Positions 28,209 through 37,119 are shown, counted from the stretch's first letter. The stretch: DNA of 64,000 bases from Bacteroidia bacterium (GCA_030426765.1 JAUHXV010000001.1:174376-238375), one strand, 5' to 3'. The notes: generated by a model not told the origin, from the sequence alone. Numbers and translations are program-made.

Positions 28209-28841
28209 ATGATTGAAGATATTCTCAGATCAGTCCTCGGTTTGCCCCCCGGGGTCGGAAAAATCAACAGGGATCTGGCCACTATGCGCGAGCTGACGGC
28301 ACCGATTGCCCAGCGCATCATTCCATGGGAAGAGGAAAAAGAGCTCGAGTTGATGTCTCTGAATCTGGACCATAAAACCCAGAAAAAGGGGATGGACAGA
28401 TTTATCGTTGGCCAGATCAAATCGATTTACTTCGAACCCATGGTGGCCTTCGCCTACAAAGATTACCTCAAAGGTTCGCGCGAAGCCTTGTTATACTGCC
28501 GCACGAGCCAGAAAGAGCTGGTCTTTCGGATCAAAAAGCGCACGGTGGACGTGTATTTGAACAGCGGGCAGGTGGCGGTCATTAATATGGGCAGTGAGAT
28601 GTATGGATTGAAGTCCAAATCGATCCTTGGTCAGGTGAAGCGATATTCCGGAGATCTGCTTTCTGTGACGGTCAAAGGGGAGGATGCGGGGCATTTGTTT
28701 AACCCGCTGAGTCCGCATTCTTCGGTTCAGCGAGCATTTTATCTGATCAAAAAGCTCGATCCGGAAGAGCAGGGGATATTCCTGGCGTTGGGATTGTATG
28801 AACTTTTGACGCGAATAATTGTAAAGAAAAAGAAGAAATAG
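28209..28841 (+). CDS. Conserved-looking protein of unknown function
   Basis: About 210 residues from ATG 28209 (MIEDILRSVLGLPPGVGK); the open frame extends 5' to 28155 but that part looks untranslated. No signal peptide or membrane helix. Alternating charged and hydrophobic strands (QKELVFRIKKRTVDVYLN; GQVAVINMGSEMYGL) suggest a beta-rich cytoplasmic domain, followed by a helical C terminus ending in a run of Lys. Not recognised. Lies between the sigma factor and a Nudix-like gene on the same strand. Confidence 0.6.
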   Translation: MIEDILRSVLGLPPGVGKINRDLATMRELTAPIAQRIIPWEEEKELELMSLNLDHKTQKKGMDRFIVGQIKSIYFEPMVAFAYKDYLKGSREALLYCRTSQKELVFRIKKRTVDVYLNSGQVAVINMGSEMYGLKSKSILGQVKRYSGDLLSVTVKGEDAGHLFNPLSPHSSVQRAFYLIKKLDPEEQGIFLALGLYELLTRIIVKKKKK

Positions 28842-28860
28842 ATTTTTGACGTGTATCGTT

Positions 28861-28868
28861 TATCTTTG
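28861..28868 (+). promoter_or_regulatory. -7 box (TATCTTTG) for the Nudix-like gene
   Basis: TAnnTTTG match 19 bases before the ATG at 28888. Confidence 0.5.
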
Positions 28869-28887
28869 CTTTAAATAAATTGCTCAT

Positions 28888-29322
28888 ATGAATGTTTTTG
28901 ATTCGATTCGGGTAGTGGTGTACAGATTTCATGAAAAGGGCCTTGAGATTTTTTTGGTCAATACCGGTCTGGAAGAAGAAAACTGGCGCATTCCCTTTTC
29001 TGATATAGCTAAATATCCGATCGAAGGGGTAGAAGTTGGCGAGCGATTTATTGCCCTCGAGCACGATGAAAATCCGGATGGCACTACGAATGTTACCTGC
29101 GCGATCGAAGGAGACTGGCACGATATCCCTTCCATCCGAAAACTGATCAAAGAAGACATCAAGCTGATGACGTCCAAGATCGATAAGGTCGTTCCTGAAC
29201 TCGAAAAGGGCACCTATTTTGCCGTGAAAGAAGCTTTTAAAAAAGTGATGCCCAATGAGTACAAAGTGCTTCACGAACTCAAAGACATCCTTTTGCATCG
29301 CAATATGATGAAAAATATCTGA
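28888..29322 (+). CDS. Nudix-like protein without a Nudix box
   Basis: 144 residues. The first ~40 (SIRVVVYRFHEKGLEIFLVN, then ENWRIPFSD) look like the opening strands of a Nudix domain. The catalytic Nudix box (GX5EX7REUXEEXGU) is absent: the region where it should lie reads GVEVGERFIALEHDEN. It may be a binding or degenerate family member, or the similarity may be accidental. Own promoter and own terminator, so monocistronic. Confidence 0.5.
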   Translation: MNVFDSIRVVVYRFHEKGLEIFLVNTGLEEENWRIPFSDIAKYPIEGVEVGERFIALEHDENPDGTTNVTCAIEGDWHDIPSIRKLIKEDIKLMTSKIDKVVPELEKGTYFAVKEAFKKVMPNEYKVLHELKDILLHRNMMKNI

Positions 29323-29324
29323 CA

Positions 29325-29356
29325 GAAAGGTGGCCCAATGGTCACCTTTTCTTTTT
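29325..29356 (+). terminator. Terminator after the Nudix-like gene
   Basis: AAAGGTG (29326-29332) pairs with CACCTTT (29343-29349), with extra G-C pairs inside, followed by TTCTTTTT. Confidence 0.75.
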
Positions 29357-29498
29357 AAATTCAAAACTGTCCGGAATAATTGGAATTGAGAAGGAATTAG
29401 ATTGATATTCAGATTTTTGTGTATCAACTTCAGTCAATATAGAATATACCCCCTACATCGGCTATTTAACGAAAAACTAAAGCGAATTAGTGAAATCT

Positions 29499-29680
29499 GT
29501 CAGCGAAAATTGTTTGACCGCTTGAATGCCCGCTTTTCGCGTCCGCAAGAGCGAAAAGTGGGGTATTGAAATCCGAATAGGCGTGCAAGCAAACCGAATG
29601 TTAAAATGATGAACAAATCCTAAGGGGAGTTTTTTCGCTGACGAGGTTTTTGGTTACTTTTTTCCGGTAAAAAAAGTAAC
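29499..29680 (+). repeat. Structured intergenic element, copy A
   Basis: Three helices. Outer stem 29499-29509 (GTCAGCGAAAA) with 29632-29642 (TTTTCGCTGAC). Inner 12-bp stem 29529-29540 with 29551-29562, capped by a loop containing TCCGCAAG. After GAGGTTTTTG, a tail hairpin 29653-29663 with 29670-29680 around a CCGG core. Copy B at 33,367 has the same layout, loop and linker but different stem sequences that still pair. The gene-free stretch 29323-29826 holds this element and little else. Confidence 0.75.
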
Positions 29681-29826
29681 AAGAATGGTGTCTGGGTATC
29701 GATTATTATGTGTCCAAAATTTATTTTGGGCACTTATGTTTTGAAATAAATGCTGAATTCCTTTCTAATTTCAAATGGTTAGGGCAAATTTGTCTTACCA
29801 ATATCCCGCACCAATAAATTATCACC

Positions 29827-30756
29827 ATGCCTGTTGCCGCTACCGATTTTTCATTTCCGGGTCAGTCCGGTTACTACCGAGGAAAGGTCAGAGATGTCTA
29901 TTACTTTGATAAGACTCTGGTGGCGATTGCCACGGATCGCATTTCTGCTTTTGATCACATCCTGCCTCGTCCGATACCCTACAAAGGTCAGGTGCTGAAT
30001 CAGCTTGCCGCCTACTTCCTGGATGCGACCAAAGACATTGTGCCCAACTGGAAACAATCTGTTCCTCATCCTAATGTCACCATGGGTTTGGTTTGCGAGC
30101 CGATCCGTATTGAGATGGTAATAAGGGGTTACCTCGCAGGACATGCCTTGCGAGAATATAAAGCAGGAAAAAGAGTGTTGTGTGGCGAGCCGATGCCGGA
30201 AGGTATGATCGACAATCAGGCTTTTCCTCAGCCTATTATCACGCCGGCTACGAAAGCTGACAGCGGACATGATGAAGATATCTCTGCGGCCGAGATTATC
30301 CGAAGAGAGATTGTCCCCAAAGAAGTTTTTGAAGAGATGTCCCGCATCACCCGCGCTTTATTTCAACGTGGAACAGAAATGGCGGCCAAACGCGGATTAA
30401 TTCTGGTGGACACCAAATACGAATTCGGCTGGCATAACGGCACGTTGATGATCATTGATGAAGTGCACACACCTGACAGCAGCCGGTACTGGTACGCAGA
30501 CAAATACGACCAGAATCAACAAGACCGCAAGCCACAGGAGCAGCTTTCCAAAGAGTTTGTCCGCGAATGGCTGATGGCCAATGGATTTCAGGGCCTTGAA
30601 GGACAAAAGATGCCGGACCTCGATGATGCCTTTGTTGATCAGGTGAGTAACAGATACATCGCTTTGTATGAACAAATGACCGGAGAGGATTTTGAGAAAG
30701 GGGATGATGCGCCGGAGGTGATTGAGGCTGCTATCCTAAACGCTTTGCCAGGTTAA
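29827..30756 (+). CDS. purC: Phosphoribosylaminoimidazole-succinocarboxamide synthase
   Basis: 309 residues, the long form of the enzyme. Motifs: [25 protein letters not shown] (broken here as [10 protein letters not shown] and TDRISAFD), [36 protein letters not shown] and [14 protein letters not shown]. It joins aspartate to CAIR in purine synthesis. After the ATG-initiated frame nothing of an operon partner is visible; a repeat cluster follows. Confidence 0.96.
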   Translation: MPVAATDFSFPGQSGYYRGKVRDVYYFDKTLVAIATDRISAFDHILPRPIPYKGQVLNQLAAYFLDATKDIVPNWKQSVPHPNVTMGLVCEPIRIEMVIRGYLAGHALREYKAGKRVLCGEPMPEGMIDNQAFPQPIITPATKADSGHDEDISAAEIIRREIVPKEVFEEMSRITRALFQRGTEMAAKRGLILVDTKYEFGWHNGTLMIIDEVHTPDSSRYWYADKYDQNQQDRKPQEQLSKEFVREWLMANGFQGLEGQKMPDLDDAFVDQVSNRYIALYEQMTGEDFEKGDDAPEVIEAAILNALPG

Positions 30757-30780
30757 CCTCAGATTCAGACGCCAGCTTTA

Positions 30781-31085
30781 GCTCCTTCACCTGCAGGTGG
30801 AGGTAGTTTTTTGCTTTTTTGTGTTTGTCCTCCAGGAGAACAATTCCTCCACTTTCAAGTGGAGGTTGCAGGCCGGCTTTCTCCCACAACCCCTGCCTCC
30901 ACTTTTAGTGGAGGACTGGGTTTGGTTCCTCTACCTAAAGGTGGAGGTAGTTTTTTCAGTGCTGGGTTTGGGCTCTCCACTAGTTTGGTTCCTCCACCTA
31001 AAGGTGGAGGTAGTTTTTTTTGTGTTTGTCCTCCAGGAGAACAATTCCTCCACTTTCAAGTGGAGGTTCCAGGCCGGTTTTCCCC
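30781..31085 (+). repeat. REP-like palindrome cluster beside an IS200-type transposase
   Basis: About six short palindromes of the type CCTCCACytwAAGGTGGAGG or CCTCCACTTTcAAGTGGAGG. Many are followed by TAGTTTTTT. A ~62-base unit at 30815-30876 recurs at 31016-31077 with one difference, and a ~36-base unit at 30920-30956 recurs at 30984-31020. The cluster reaches into the 3' end of the transposase gene, as REP sequences do around RAYT genes. It fills the gene-free stretch after purC. Confidence 0.7.
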
Positions 31086-31520
31086 CCTAAACCCTACCTC
31101 CGCCCAAAACTCCCTCAGCTCATCATGCAGGGAGTTTTTTATGTGATGCTCCTCCTGATTGTGGATATAGTTTTTTACTCTGGTAAGTGCTCTGGGAGAA
31201 ACAGAGGTAATATAATATTCATCCTGCCATTCAAATTTATTGAATACGGTACCTGATAGCAGATTTGTTTTATTGACCCAGTAGGAGGATTCCCCTTTTA
31301 GAAGCTGCATAGTTTTCCGAAGGGTCTGATCTGATTTCAGGCTTATGAGACAATGGCAATGGTCCTTATGTCCGCTTATGGCCATAATGCCGATCGATTT
31401 GGTTCGGGCATTTTGAAAGATATGATCCCAGACTTTTTTTCGAATGGATGAACTGTACAGGAACGGAGTACGGTATTTTGTTGTCCACACACAATGGAGG
31501 TAAGCCCTGATATGAGGCAT
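31056..31520 (-). CDS. IS200/IS605-like Y1 transposase (RAYT type)
   Basis: About 154 residues from the Met at 31520 (MPHIRAYLHCVWTTKYR); the frame opens earlier, at 31607. The HUH metal-binding motif is HCHC in SGHKDHCHCLISL near residue 55, and the catalytic Tyr is in RVKNYIHNQEEHH near 118. The C terminus ELREFWAEVGF is usual in the family, after which the frame runs into the repeat cluster. Single-strand DNA transposase or REP-handling enzyme. It appears intact. Confidence 0.85.
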   Translation of the reverse strand: MPHIRAYLHCVWTTKYRTPFLYSSSIRKKVWDHIFQNARTKSIGIMAISGHKDHCHCLISLKSDQTLRKTMQLLKGESSYWVNKTNLLSGTVFNKFEWQDEYYITSVSPRALTRVKNYIHNQEEHHIKNSLHDELREFWAEVGFRGENRPGTST

Positions 31521-31641
31521 AATGGGGTTTGGTTTTCGGGTGAAGTATGGATATAGAAAATTAGGGAGTTCAGACAACACTTGCAAGTTGTGCTGACTCT
31601 TTTTCAAATCCTTTTATGCCTGTCTGGATATTATTTTTGAA

Positions 31642-32856
31642 TTAACCTTCCACAAATTTCTTCAAGGTCGAAATCGCATATTCCACTTCACTCTCGACAT
31701 TGTAGACCGCGATACCCATGCGGGTGACACCTCCTACTTCCATCAGATCGAGGACCTCTACTGCGCGCTTGGCATAGAAGTGACCATCCCAGGCGCAAAT
31801 AGAATGCTCCGCAAGAAATTTGCAAACTTCGGCGGGCCGTTTGTTTTCGATGGTAAAAGAAATTGTGGGTGCTCGCTGCTCTTCTTTGAGCGGAGGGCCG
31901 TAAATATCCACGCCTTCCAGATCCCGAAGACCGAGGTAAAGTTGTTGGGCCAGTCCGCGCTCGTGCGTCTGCAAAACAGACATGCCACTGATAATTTTTT
32001 CTCTGGTAGAATTACCATTTCCAAAGGAAGCGAGGAAATCTACGCAGGCAGAGACTCCGACAAGGGCAGCATGATTGTGCGTACCGGTTTCGATGCGGTT
32101 GGGTGCTCGCTGAACCTGGACGCGCAAACGATCTGTGTTGAGGCTGTCGAGCGCGCCCGGGCGGGAATACAGGATCCCGACATGGGGGCCATAGAATTTG
32201 TAAGCCGAGCACAACATAAAATCACAATCGATGGCCTGCACATCAGTTAGGAGGTGTGGCACATAATGCACAGCATCCACGACCAGCAGAGCACCTGCCT
32301 CATAGGCAAGTTGGCGTACGCGATCGATTTCATTGACGGTGCCAAAGATATTCGATGCTAATCCAATGGCTACTACGCGTGTGCGTTCGCTGATTTTCTT
32401 TTCGAGGTCTGCGTAATCGAGGCTGCCGTCTTCTTCGAGGGCGACTTCGCGAACGATGATTCCATGTCTCCGTTGATTGAGCCATGGGCCGCGGTTGGCT
32501 TCGTGATCCAGTTGCGTGATCAGGATCTCATCTCCCGGCTGGAGGGTTCTGGCGATCGCATTGGCCAGTGTGAAGTTGAGCGTGGTCATATTGGCACCAA
32601 ACGAAATGGTGTCCGGTCCTTCGGCGCCGAGCAGTTCGGCCACTTGTTTGCGGCAGTGATTGATCAGCTGATCGGTTTCGTGTGAAGTGATAAAATGGCC
32701 ATGTGTATTGGCATTGCAGTTTGAGTACACATTCACCATGGCGTCAATGACGGATTGCGGCACTTGGGTACCTGCCGGCCCGTCAAAGTGGACGATGGGG
32801 CGGCCGTTGACTATTCGCTTCAGGGAGGGAAACTGACTGCGTATCGAGTCGTTCAT
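31642..32856 (-). CDS. Class V aminotransferase, cysteine desulfurase-like
   Basis: 404 residues. PLP fold type I: substrate-side motif FDGPAGTQVP at the N terminus, cofactor-binding FGANMTTLNFTLANA, LDHEANRGPW, VDAVHYVPH with the PLP-ring Asp, and the Schiff-base Lys in CSAYKFYGPHVG near residue 217. NCBI-type name would be cysteine desulfurase-like protein, SsuA/thifamily-type assignments being uncertain. The active-site Cys loop of true SufS is not evident, so the reaction is open. No sulfur-transfer genes nearby. Monocistronic. Confidence 0.82.
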   Translation of the reverse strand: MNDSIRSQFPSLKRIVNGRPIVHFDGPAGTQVPQSVIDAMVNVYSNCNANTHGHFITSHETDQLINHCRKQVAELLGAEGPDTISFGANMTTLNFTLANAIARTLQPGDEILITQLDHEANRGPWLNQRRHGIIVREVALEEDGSLDYADLEKKISERTRVVAIGLASNIFGTVNEIDRVRQLAYEAGALLVVDAVHYVPHLLTDVQAIDCDFMLCSAYKFYGPHVGILYSRPGALDSLNTDRLRVQVQRAPNRIETGTHNHAALVGVSACVDFLASFGNGNSTREKIISGMSVLQTHERGLAQQLYLGLRDLEGVDIYGPPLKEEQRAPTISFTIENKRPAEVCKFLAEHSICAWDGHFYAKRAVEVLDLMEVGGVTRMGIAVYNVESEVEYAISTLKKFVEG

Positions 32857-32888
32857 ATTGCTGTCTGTTATTGATCATGCAATATAAG

Positions 32889-33025
32889 ACATTAGACACA
32901 AGATGCTAGACACAAGATGTTAGACACAAGATGTTAGACCTGAGACCTGAGACCTGAGAGGTCATGAAGTAGGGAGTGATGAGGTGATGAGGTGATGGGG
33001 TGAGGGAGTGATAGTGTGATGGTGT
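32889..33025. repeat. Tandem minisatellite
   Basis: About three copies of a 14-base unit (TAGACACAAGATGT) are followed by three copies of CTGAGAC and an irregular run of GTGATG-like units. Slippage-prone DNA upstream of the aminotransferase gene; no coding role seen. Confidence 0.8.
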
Positions 33026-33366
33026 GATTTCGGGACCAATTCTGGTCTGTTGTCAATGAATGGTAGCCATTCAATGCGTTGAAAGGATCTCACGAATCCC
33101 GAATAATAAGTACTGAGTTTTCTATCCATAACTTAGCTATGGACTTCACCAAAGTTGTTTCCAATGCTCTATGCCTGTCGACTGAGAAAGGTTTACGATG
33201 AACGGGATCGGTTTCAAGGATTTCTATTCTGGCGCCAGGATTCGCATCGGTTATATGTTTCAATCACTCCCGCTTTGCGGCATACACCGACTGCACTGAT
33301 TAATTTCTGTTTGGAGAAAGTAAGTATTAGACAGTTGAGAATGACTAGGGTATACCAGCGAATTTT

Positions 33367-33543
33367 GTCGCTCTAAATTGTCCGAGCTCCCTAACCAGCT
33401 TGTATTTCTGTCCGCAAGCAGAAATACAAGGGAGAGTGAAAACGATGGCAAATGGAAGCAACCAACCAAATCTGAAAAAGAAACCACATTGCGAGTTTTT
33501 AGAGCGACGAGGTTTTTGGTTCTTTTTTCCGGAAAAAAAGAAC
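33367..33543 (+). repeat. Structured intergenic element, copy B
   Basis: Outer stem 33367-33377 (GTCGCTCTAAA) with 33498-33508 (TTTAGAGCGAC). Inner perfect 12-bp stem 33399-33410 with 33419-33430, capped by TCCGCAAG. After the identical linker GAGGTTTTTG, a tail hairpin 33519-33528 with 33534-33543 around CCGGA. Same orientation as copy A. Together with the minisatellite and the inverted repeat at 33,697 it fills the gene-free kilobase 32857-33859. Confidence 0.75.
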
Positions 33544-33696
33544 AAATAATTCAAAGGTTATTAGAGCACTTTTTAGGCGATCGAATAGACATTTGGCAAT
33601 GGGACAGGTGAAAAAAGTAACAAATCCTCGAAATAGAGAAATCTTGAATGCACCTAAATACCATAGGAAAGTAAGAATCAAAAAGAAAAAACCTGG

Positions 33697-33723
33697 GTTA
33701 CAGGGGGATAACCCACCTGTAAC
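33697..33723. repeat. Inverted repeat upstream of ssrA
   Basis: GTTACAGG and CCTGTAAC are perfect 8-base arms around 11 bases. It ends 20 bases before the putative ssrA promoter box and may be a terminator remnant or an operator. Confidence 0.4.
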
Positions 33724-33743
33724 TCCAAATCCTCCGGAAACTT

Positions 33744-33751
33744 TACCTTTG
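33744..33751 (+). promoter_or_regulatory. -7 box (TACCTTTG) for ssrA
   Basis: TAnnTTTG match about 109 bases before the mature tmRNA 5' end, so a 5' leader would be processed off. Confidence 0.4.
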
Positions 33752-33859
33752 CCTTCCTTGTTAAGGAGAATAGTTGTTTGAAAATATGGGGCTGATCTGC
33801 CTTTGTAAAGCTACGGCGGATGAACCTTGTATTTCAAAAAGTATTGTTCATTGATAATT

Positions 33860-34229
33860 GGGGCTGACAGGAATCGACAGTAGAGTTCATATGTCAGTAA
33901 GCATGCCGGGGAATGGTGATTTACCTCGTACCAAATGATCATCGACCTACAATTGGCGATAGTAATTTCGCTTTGGCAGCCTAATTCTAGGTAATTAGAA
34001 TGCCTTTGTGCCGTTGGTTTGATATCTGCTACAAAACCTTCCGCATATAACCAAAATGCAGATTACGCTGAGGGAGCGTCCTGACCCAAAGCCGACAACT
34101 TAAAGGAATCGGAGCGTATCGCGTCGTTGGAGTACCTGATGCGTTCTTAAACCAGAACTTCATCTAAGCATGTAGAAAGCTGATGTAGTCTTTAGCTGGA
34201 CGGGGGTTCAATTCCCCCCAGCTCCACCA
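33860..34229 (+). ncRNA. ssrA: tmRNA (transfer-messenger RNA)
   Basis: 370 bases with encoded CCA. The 5' GGGGCTG pairs with 3' CAGCTCC to make the tRNA-like acceptor, and the T arm is GGGGGTTCAATTCCCCC. The tag frame resumes at GGC 33955 and ends with TAA at 33982-33984, giving (A)GDSNFALAA with the ALAA degron. It rescues stalled ribosomes. Its last 15 bases are the left attachment copy of the island, and integration kept the gene whole. Confidence 0.96.
34215..34229. other. Left attachment-site copy (att) inside the ssrA 3' end
   Basis: CCCCCAGCTCCACCA, identical to 62506-62520. tRNA-like 3' ends are common tyrosine-recombinase targets. Confidence 0.85.
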
Positions 34230-34382
34230 CCTCACGAACAGGTTAAAACAGTAACGAACATTGTAATATATAAAGTGCTATATATTAATGATAATGAAAG
34301 GTTTTTTTATGTTAGTTCGTTCGTCCTTGTTCTTTTCCGCTCCATATACGTGTTAAATTTGTGTGGAATTATTTTTGTGACC

Positions 34383-34390
34383 TATCTTTG
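34383..34390 (+). promoter_or_regulatory. Promoter of the recombinase gene
   Basis: TATCTTTG, with TTTG at 34357-34360 located 22 bases upstream. 15 bases before the chosen ATG at 34406. Confidence 0.5.
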
Positions 34391-34405
34391 AAGAGAAACA
34401 AATCC

Positions 34406-35665
34406 ATGGTAGAAATGGCTTCTCTTACATTCTCCTTTAATTCCCCAAAACAAAGGGCTAACATTGAAGCCCGTCTAACCTACAAGACAAAAGAAGGCAA
34501 AAGGATCTCCTGTTACGCACGTATTTCTATAGAGGTTGACAAGGAATACTGGGCTGCATATACAGCCGGGAAAAACTTTCGTGATATAGACAAGATCAAC
34601 CTTAAGTCCAAAATCGATAATGAAACTGCTGCTATTAGAGAGCACGTTCTTCATCAGTTTAACACACAATTCCACACGCTTGCCCAGGTGGATGGTTCAT
34701 GGCTAAAACAATCCATCCATGAGTACTATTATCCGGCTCCTTCCCAACAGGAAACACTTACAGGGTATTGGAGGTACTACATCGAATTGAAGAAACATGA
34801 AAACAGCACTGTCAAGCAGTTTAAACTTGATTCACTTTATTCTCGATTACAGACTATTGATCAGAAAGCAGGAAGGATTCATCGTCTTGATGAAGTCAAT
34901 GAGAACTATCTAAGTACTTTCATTTCGTGGCACAAGAAGAATGGGTATGCTCATGGAACAATTCTTCGAGATTTCAAATGGATTCGTACAGTTTGCCGCC
35001 ATGCATCTGGAAATGGGTTTCAATTACATCCGCAATTTGCCAACTTGCATGTCAAGGCGAGCAAGGATAAAAACCCAATTATATACCTGGATCCACCAGA
35101 AATTGACCAGGTACGAAATCTATCTGGTCTCCCGCCCTATTTGGACAACGTAAGAGATTGGCTGCTTATAGCCTGTGCAACGGGCCAACGGGTTTCGGAT
35201 TTCATGCGAATGTCCCCTTCTATGATCCGTAAAGATGATCAGGGGAGAAAGTTTATCGACATTACGCAGGAAAAGACGGGTGCTCCAGTTACTATACCTC
35301 TGTTACCTGAGGTGGCTAAAATACTTGTCAAAAGAAATGGAGATTTTCCTCGACCTATTAGTGACCAAAAATTCAATGAGTATGTCAAAGAAGTTTGCAA
35401 AAGGGCAGGAATAGACACTGTAGTTAGGGTCAAGAAGCGAATAGGTAATCAGTATACCGAAGGGAATTTTCATAAATACGACCTAATTAGCTCACATGTG
35501 GGGAGAAGATCCTTTGCATCAAATTACTATGGAATAATACCCTCTTCTTTGTTGAAGAATATCACAGGTCACAGCACGGAACAGATGCTACTGAAATACA
35601 TTGGTAAGACAAGTAGTGATACTGCAGCTGGTGCTTATGATATTATGGTGGGGGCACTGAATTAA
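34406..35665 (+). CDS. Tyrosine recombinase (island integrase)
   Basis: About 419 residues. Start 34406 lies after the promoter box; the longer frame from 34361 overlaps it. Arm-binding and SAM-like N-terminal domains cover ~1-215, the catalytic domain ~220-415. Catalytic residues: Arg in CATGQRVSDF (~261), His and Arg in SHVGRRSFA (~363), His in ITGHSTEQM (~387) and the nucleophile Tyr in LLKYIGK (~396). Bacteroidota phage-integrase type. Position at the ssrA 3' end fits integration there. Confidence 0.93.
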   Translation: MVEMASLTFSFNSPKQRANIEARLTYKTKEGKRISCYARISIEVDKEYWAAYTAGKNFRDIDKINLKSKIDNETAAIREHVLHQFNTQFHTLAQVDGSWLKQSIHEYYYPAPSQQETLTGYWRYYIELKKHENSTVKQFKLDSLYSRLQTIDQKAGRIHRLDEVNENYLSTFISWHKKNGYAHGTILRDFKWIRTVCRHASGNGFQLHPQFANLHVKASKDKNPIIYLDPPEIDQVRNLSGLPPYLDNVRDWLLIACATGQRVSDFMRMSPSMIRKDDQGRKFIDITQEKTGAPVTIPLLPEVAKILVKRNGDFPRPISDQKFNEYVKEVCKRAGIDTVVRVKKRIGNQYTEGNFHKYDLISSHVGRRSFASNYYGIIPSSLLKNITGHSTEQMLLKYIGKTSSDTAAGAYDIMVGALN

Positions 35666-35679
35666 ACTAAATCGAGAGA

Positions 35680-36384
35680 ATGTCTAAGAAACGTATAAAT
35701 CGAGAAGAGCCTGAGGAATTAATACCTAATGAGGGTCCTTTCATTTCTGATGAAGCTCATGAGAAATTTTTTAACGATGATTCTAATTTTATTCCCGATT
35801 TTCCATATGTAAGACCAATCAATGAAAAATTTGACAAGGATGGACTCTATCTATTTCAACATATTGTAATCTTTCACCTTGCACTGTTAGCGGATTACTT
35901 CCCAGAAGATCAATTTCCACATGTAAAAGATAAATGCTTTCAATATTATAAAGAAAGAAACCTTGAAAGCGTAGGAGTAAAGGCAGAAACATTTTGCAAA
36001 TCGTATTCGAAATTTACTCAATTTGAATTAGAGGACGGCAACAGAATCATCGCTCGCGAAAAGTATGTTAGCTATAGCGTAGTTGACACTATCACTCCTT
36101 TTATTGAAAAATGGTATCCTTATGCAACGTTGTATATACAAACCCTTAATGCTTTCACTTATAAACTTGAACCAATTCATTATTACTGGATCTATCGCGA
36201 GGTAAGGAGTAAACTTCCAGAATCAATGGAGGACTTTAGAATGGAATATTGTCCTCACATACCCAAAGAAACTTTTAGAACATGGCAAAAACGATATTCT
36301 AATACAGAAACCCCATATGATTTAAAGGGATACATCAAACATTTCATAGATTTTCATTTCTCAAATGAATCTAAGTCAGATTAA
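35680..36384 (+). CDS. Island protein of unknown function
   Basis: 234 residues, not recognised. The acidic N terminus is followed by an aromatic-rich helical domain (FQHIVIFHLALLADYFPEDQ). The end contains HIPKETFRTWQKRYSN, which may be an HTH-like helix pair. No signal peptide. It starts 14 bases after the recombinase stop, so cotranscription is likely. Confidence 0.55.
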   Translation: MSKKRINREEPEELIPNEGPFISDEAHEKFFNDDSNFIPDFPYVRPINEKFDKDGLYLFQHIVIFHLALLADYFPEDQFPHVKDKCFQYYKERNLESVGVKAETFCKSYSKFTQFELEDGNRIIAREKYVSYSVVDTITPFIEKWYPYATLYIQTLNAFTYKLEPIHYYWIYREVRSKLPESMEDFRMEYCPHIPKETFRTWQKRYSNTETPYDLKGYIKHFIDFHFSNESKSD

Positions 36385-36490
36385 CTATAAAATTGCCTTG
36401 CACCTTCTTAACTGATCAAGTAACTACTTTAACTGTTTTCATTTGATTTAATTTTTATTTTACTGGTTCAAATCGGGACCTTCACCTATT

Positions 36491-36498
36491 TATATTTG
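36491..36498 (+). promoter_or_regulatory. -7 box (TATATTTG) for the HTH-primase module
   Basis: TAnnTTTG match 35 bases before the HTH gene start. Confidence 0.45.
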
Positions 36499-36532
36499 CT
36501 GACCTTCGTTTCCATGATTAAAAGAAGAAATT

Positions 36533-36841
36533 ATGGAAAGTGAAAAAGTAAGTCCGGAAAAAGCAACAATCATCCTGTTGGATGAGCACAAATTTGCTGA
36601 AATTCTCAACCGGATCCTTGATGCCAAGCTGCATAAGATTCTTCATCCTGCAGCACCGATTAAACATCCAGAGCCTTTGGATGACTACATTCCTAAATCA
36701 GCTGTTCGTGATAAGTTGCTATCATCTTCCACCTTATGGAAGCTTGAACAGAAAGGCAACTTAAAGACCTATGCTATTGGCGGTAAACGGTATTACAAGC
36801 GAAGTGAAATCGAAAGTTTAATTCAGGAAGTGAAGAAATGA
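36533..36841 (+). CDS. Excisionase-like helix-turn-helix protein
   Basis: 102 residues. The C-terminal half (DYIPKSAVRDKLLSSSTLWK, then GGKRYYKRSEIESLI) has the pattern of MerR/Xis-type winged HTH domains used by Bacteroidota mobile elements. Likely excision or replication control. Overlaps the next gene by four bases. Confidence 0.75.
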   Translation: MESEKVSPEKATIILLDEHKFAEILNRILDAKLHKILHPAAPIKHPEPLDDYIPKSAVRDKLLSSSTLWKLEQKGNLKTYAIGGKRYYKRSEIESLIQEVKK

Positions 36842-37119
36842 AAGTAAGAATAATTGAAGTAGAGAGAGAAGAACTGTCAACTGGAATATACCGTAGACTA
36901 ATATGGGCTAATATCCCAATTGATCAACTTTCAGATCAGGATGTAAATGAGTTTTTAGAGAGAACTGATAAGAGCTGGCCTAATCGTGAAACTATCTCTT
37001 CCCTTACAATGAGGAAAATTAGAAATGATATGAAAAATCGGCCAAATCACTTTTTTGAAACAGTTTCTATTCCACCTTCAGAACAGGGGAAGATTAGAAC
37101 AATGTTCTCAAAGAACTAA
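36838..37119 (+). CDS. Small island protein of unknown function
   Basis: 93 residues. ATGA overlap with the HTH gene and an 11-base gap to the primase-like gene point to one operon. Charged and without membrane segments; WANIPIDQLSDQDVNEFLER suggests helices. Not recognised. Confidence 0.6.
   Translation: MKVRIIEVEREELSTGIYRRLIWANIPIDQLSDQDVNEFLERTDKSWPNRETISSLTMRKIRNDMKNRPNHFFETVSIPPSEQGKIRTMFSKN

Noticed and set aside
30781..31085. CRISPR-like array
   Set aside because: Spacing between repeats is irregular, repeats are palindromic and of differing types, and there are no cas genes; REP-like sequences explain it.
30797..31146. Overlapping ORFs across the palindrome cluster
   Set aside because: They translate the repeat units in several frames and are low-complexity.
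33378..33611. 77-codon ORF in the region of structured element copy B
   Set aside because: The frame is formed by the stems and linker of the element; no protein-like conservation is evident.
34361..34405. Longer start for the recombinase
   Set aside because: The added codons cover a good TATCTTTG promoter box; the ATG at 34406 is better placed.
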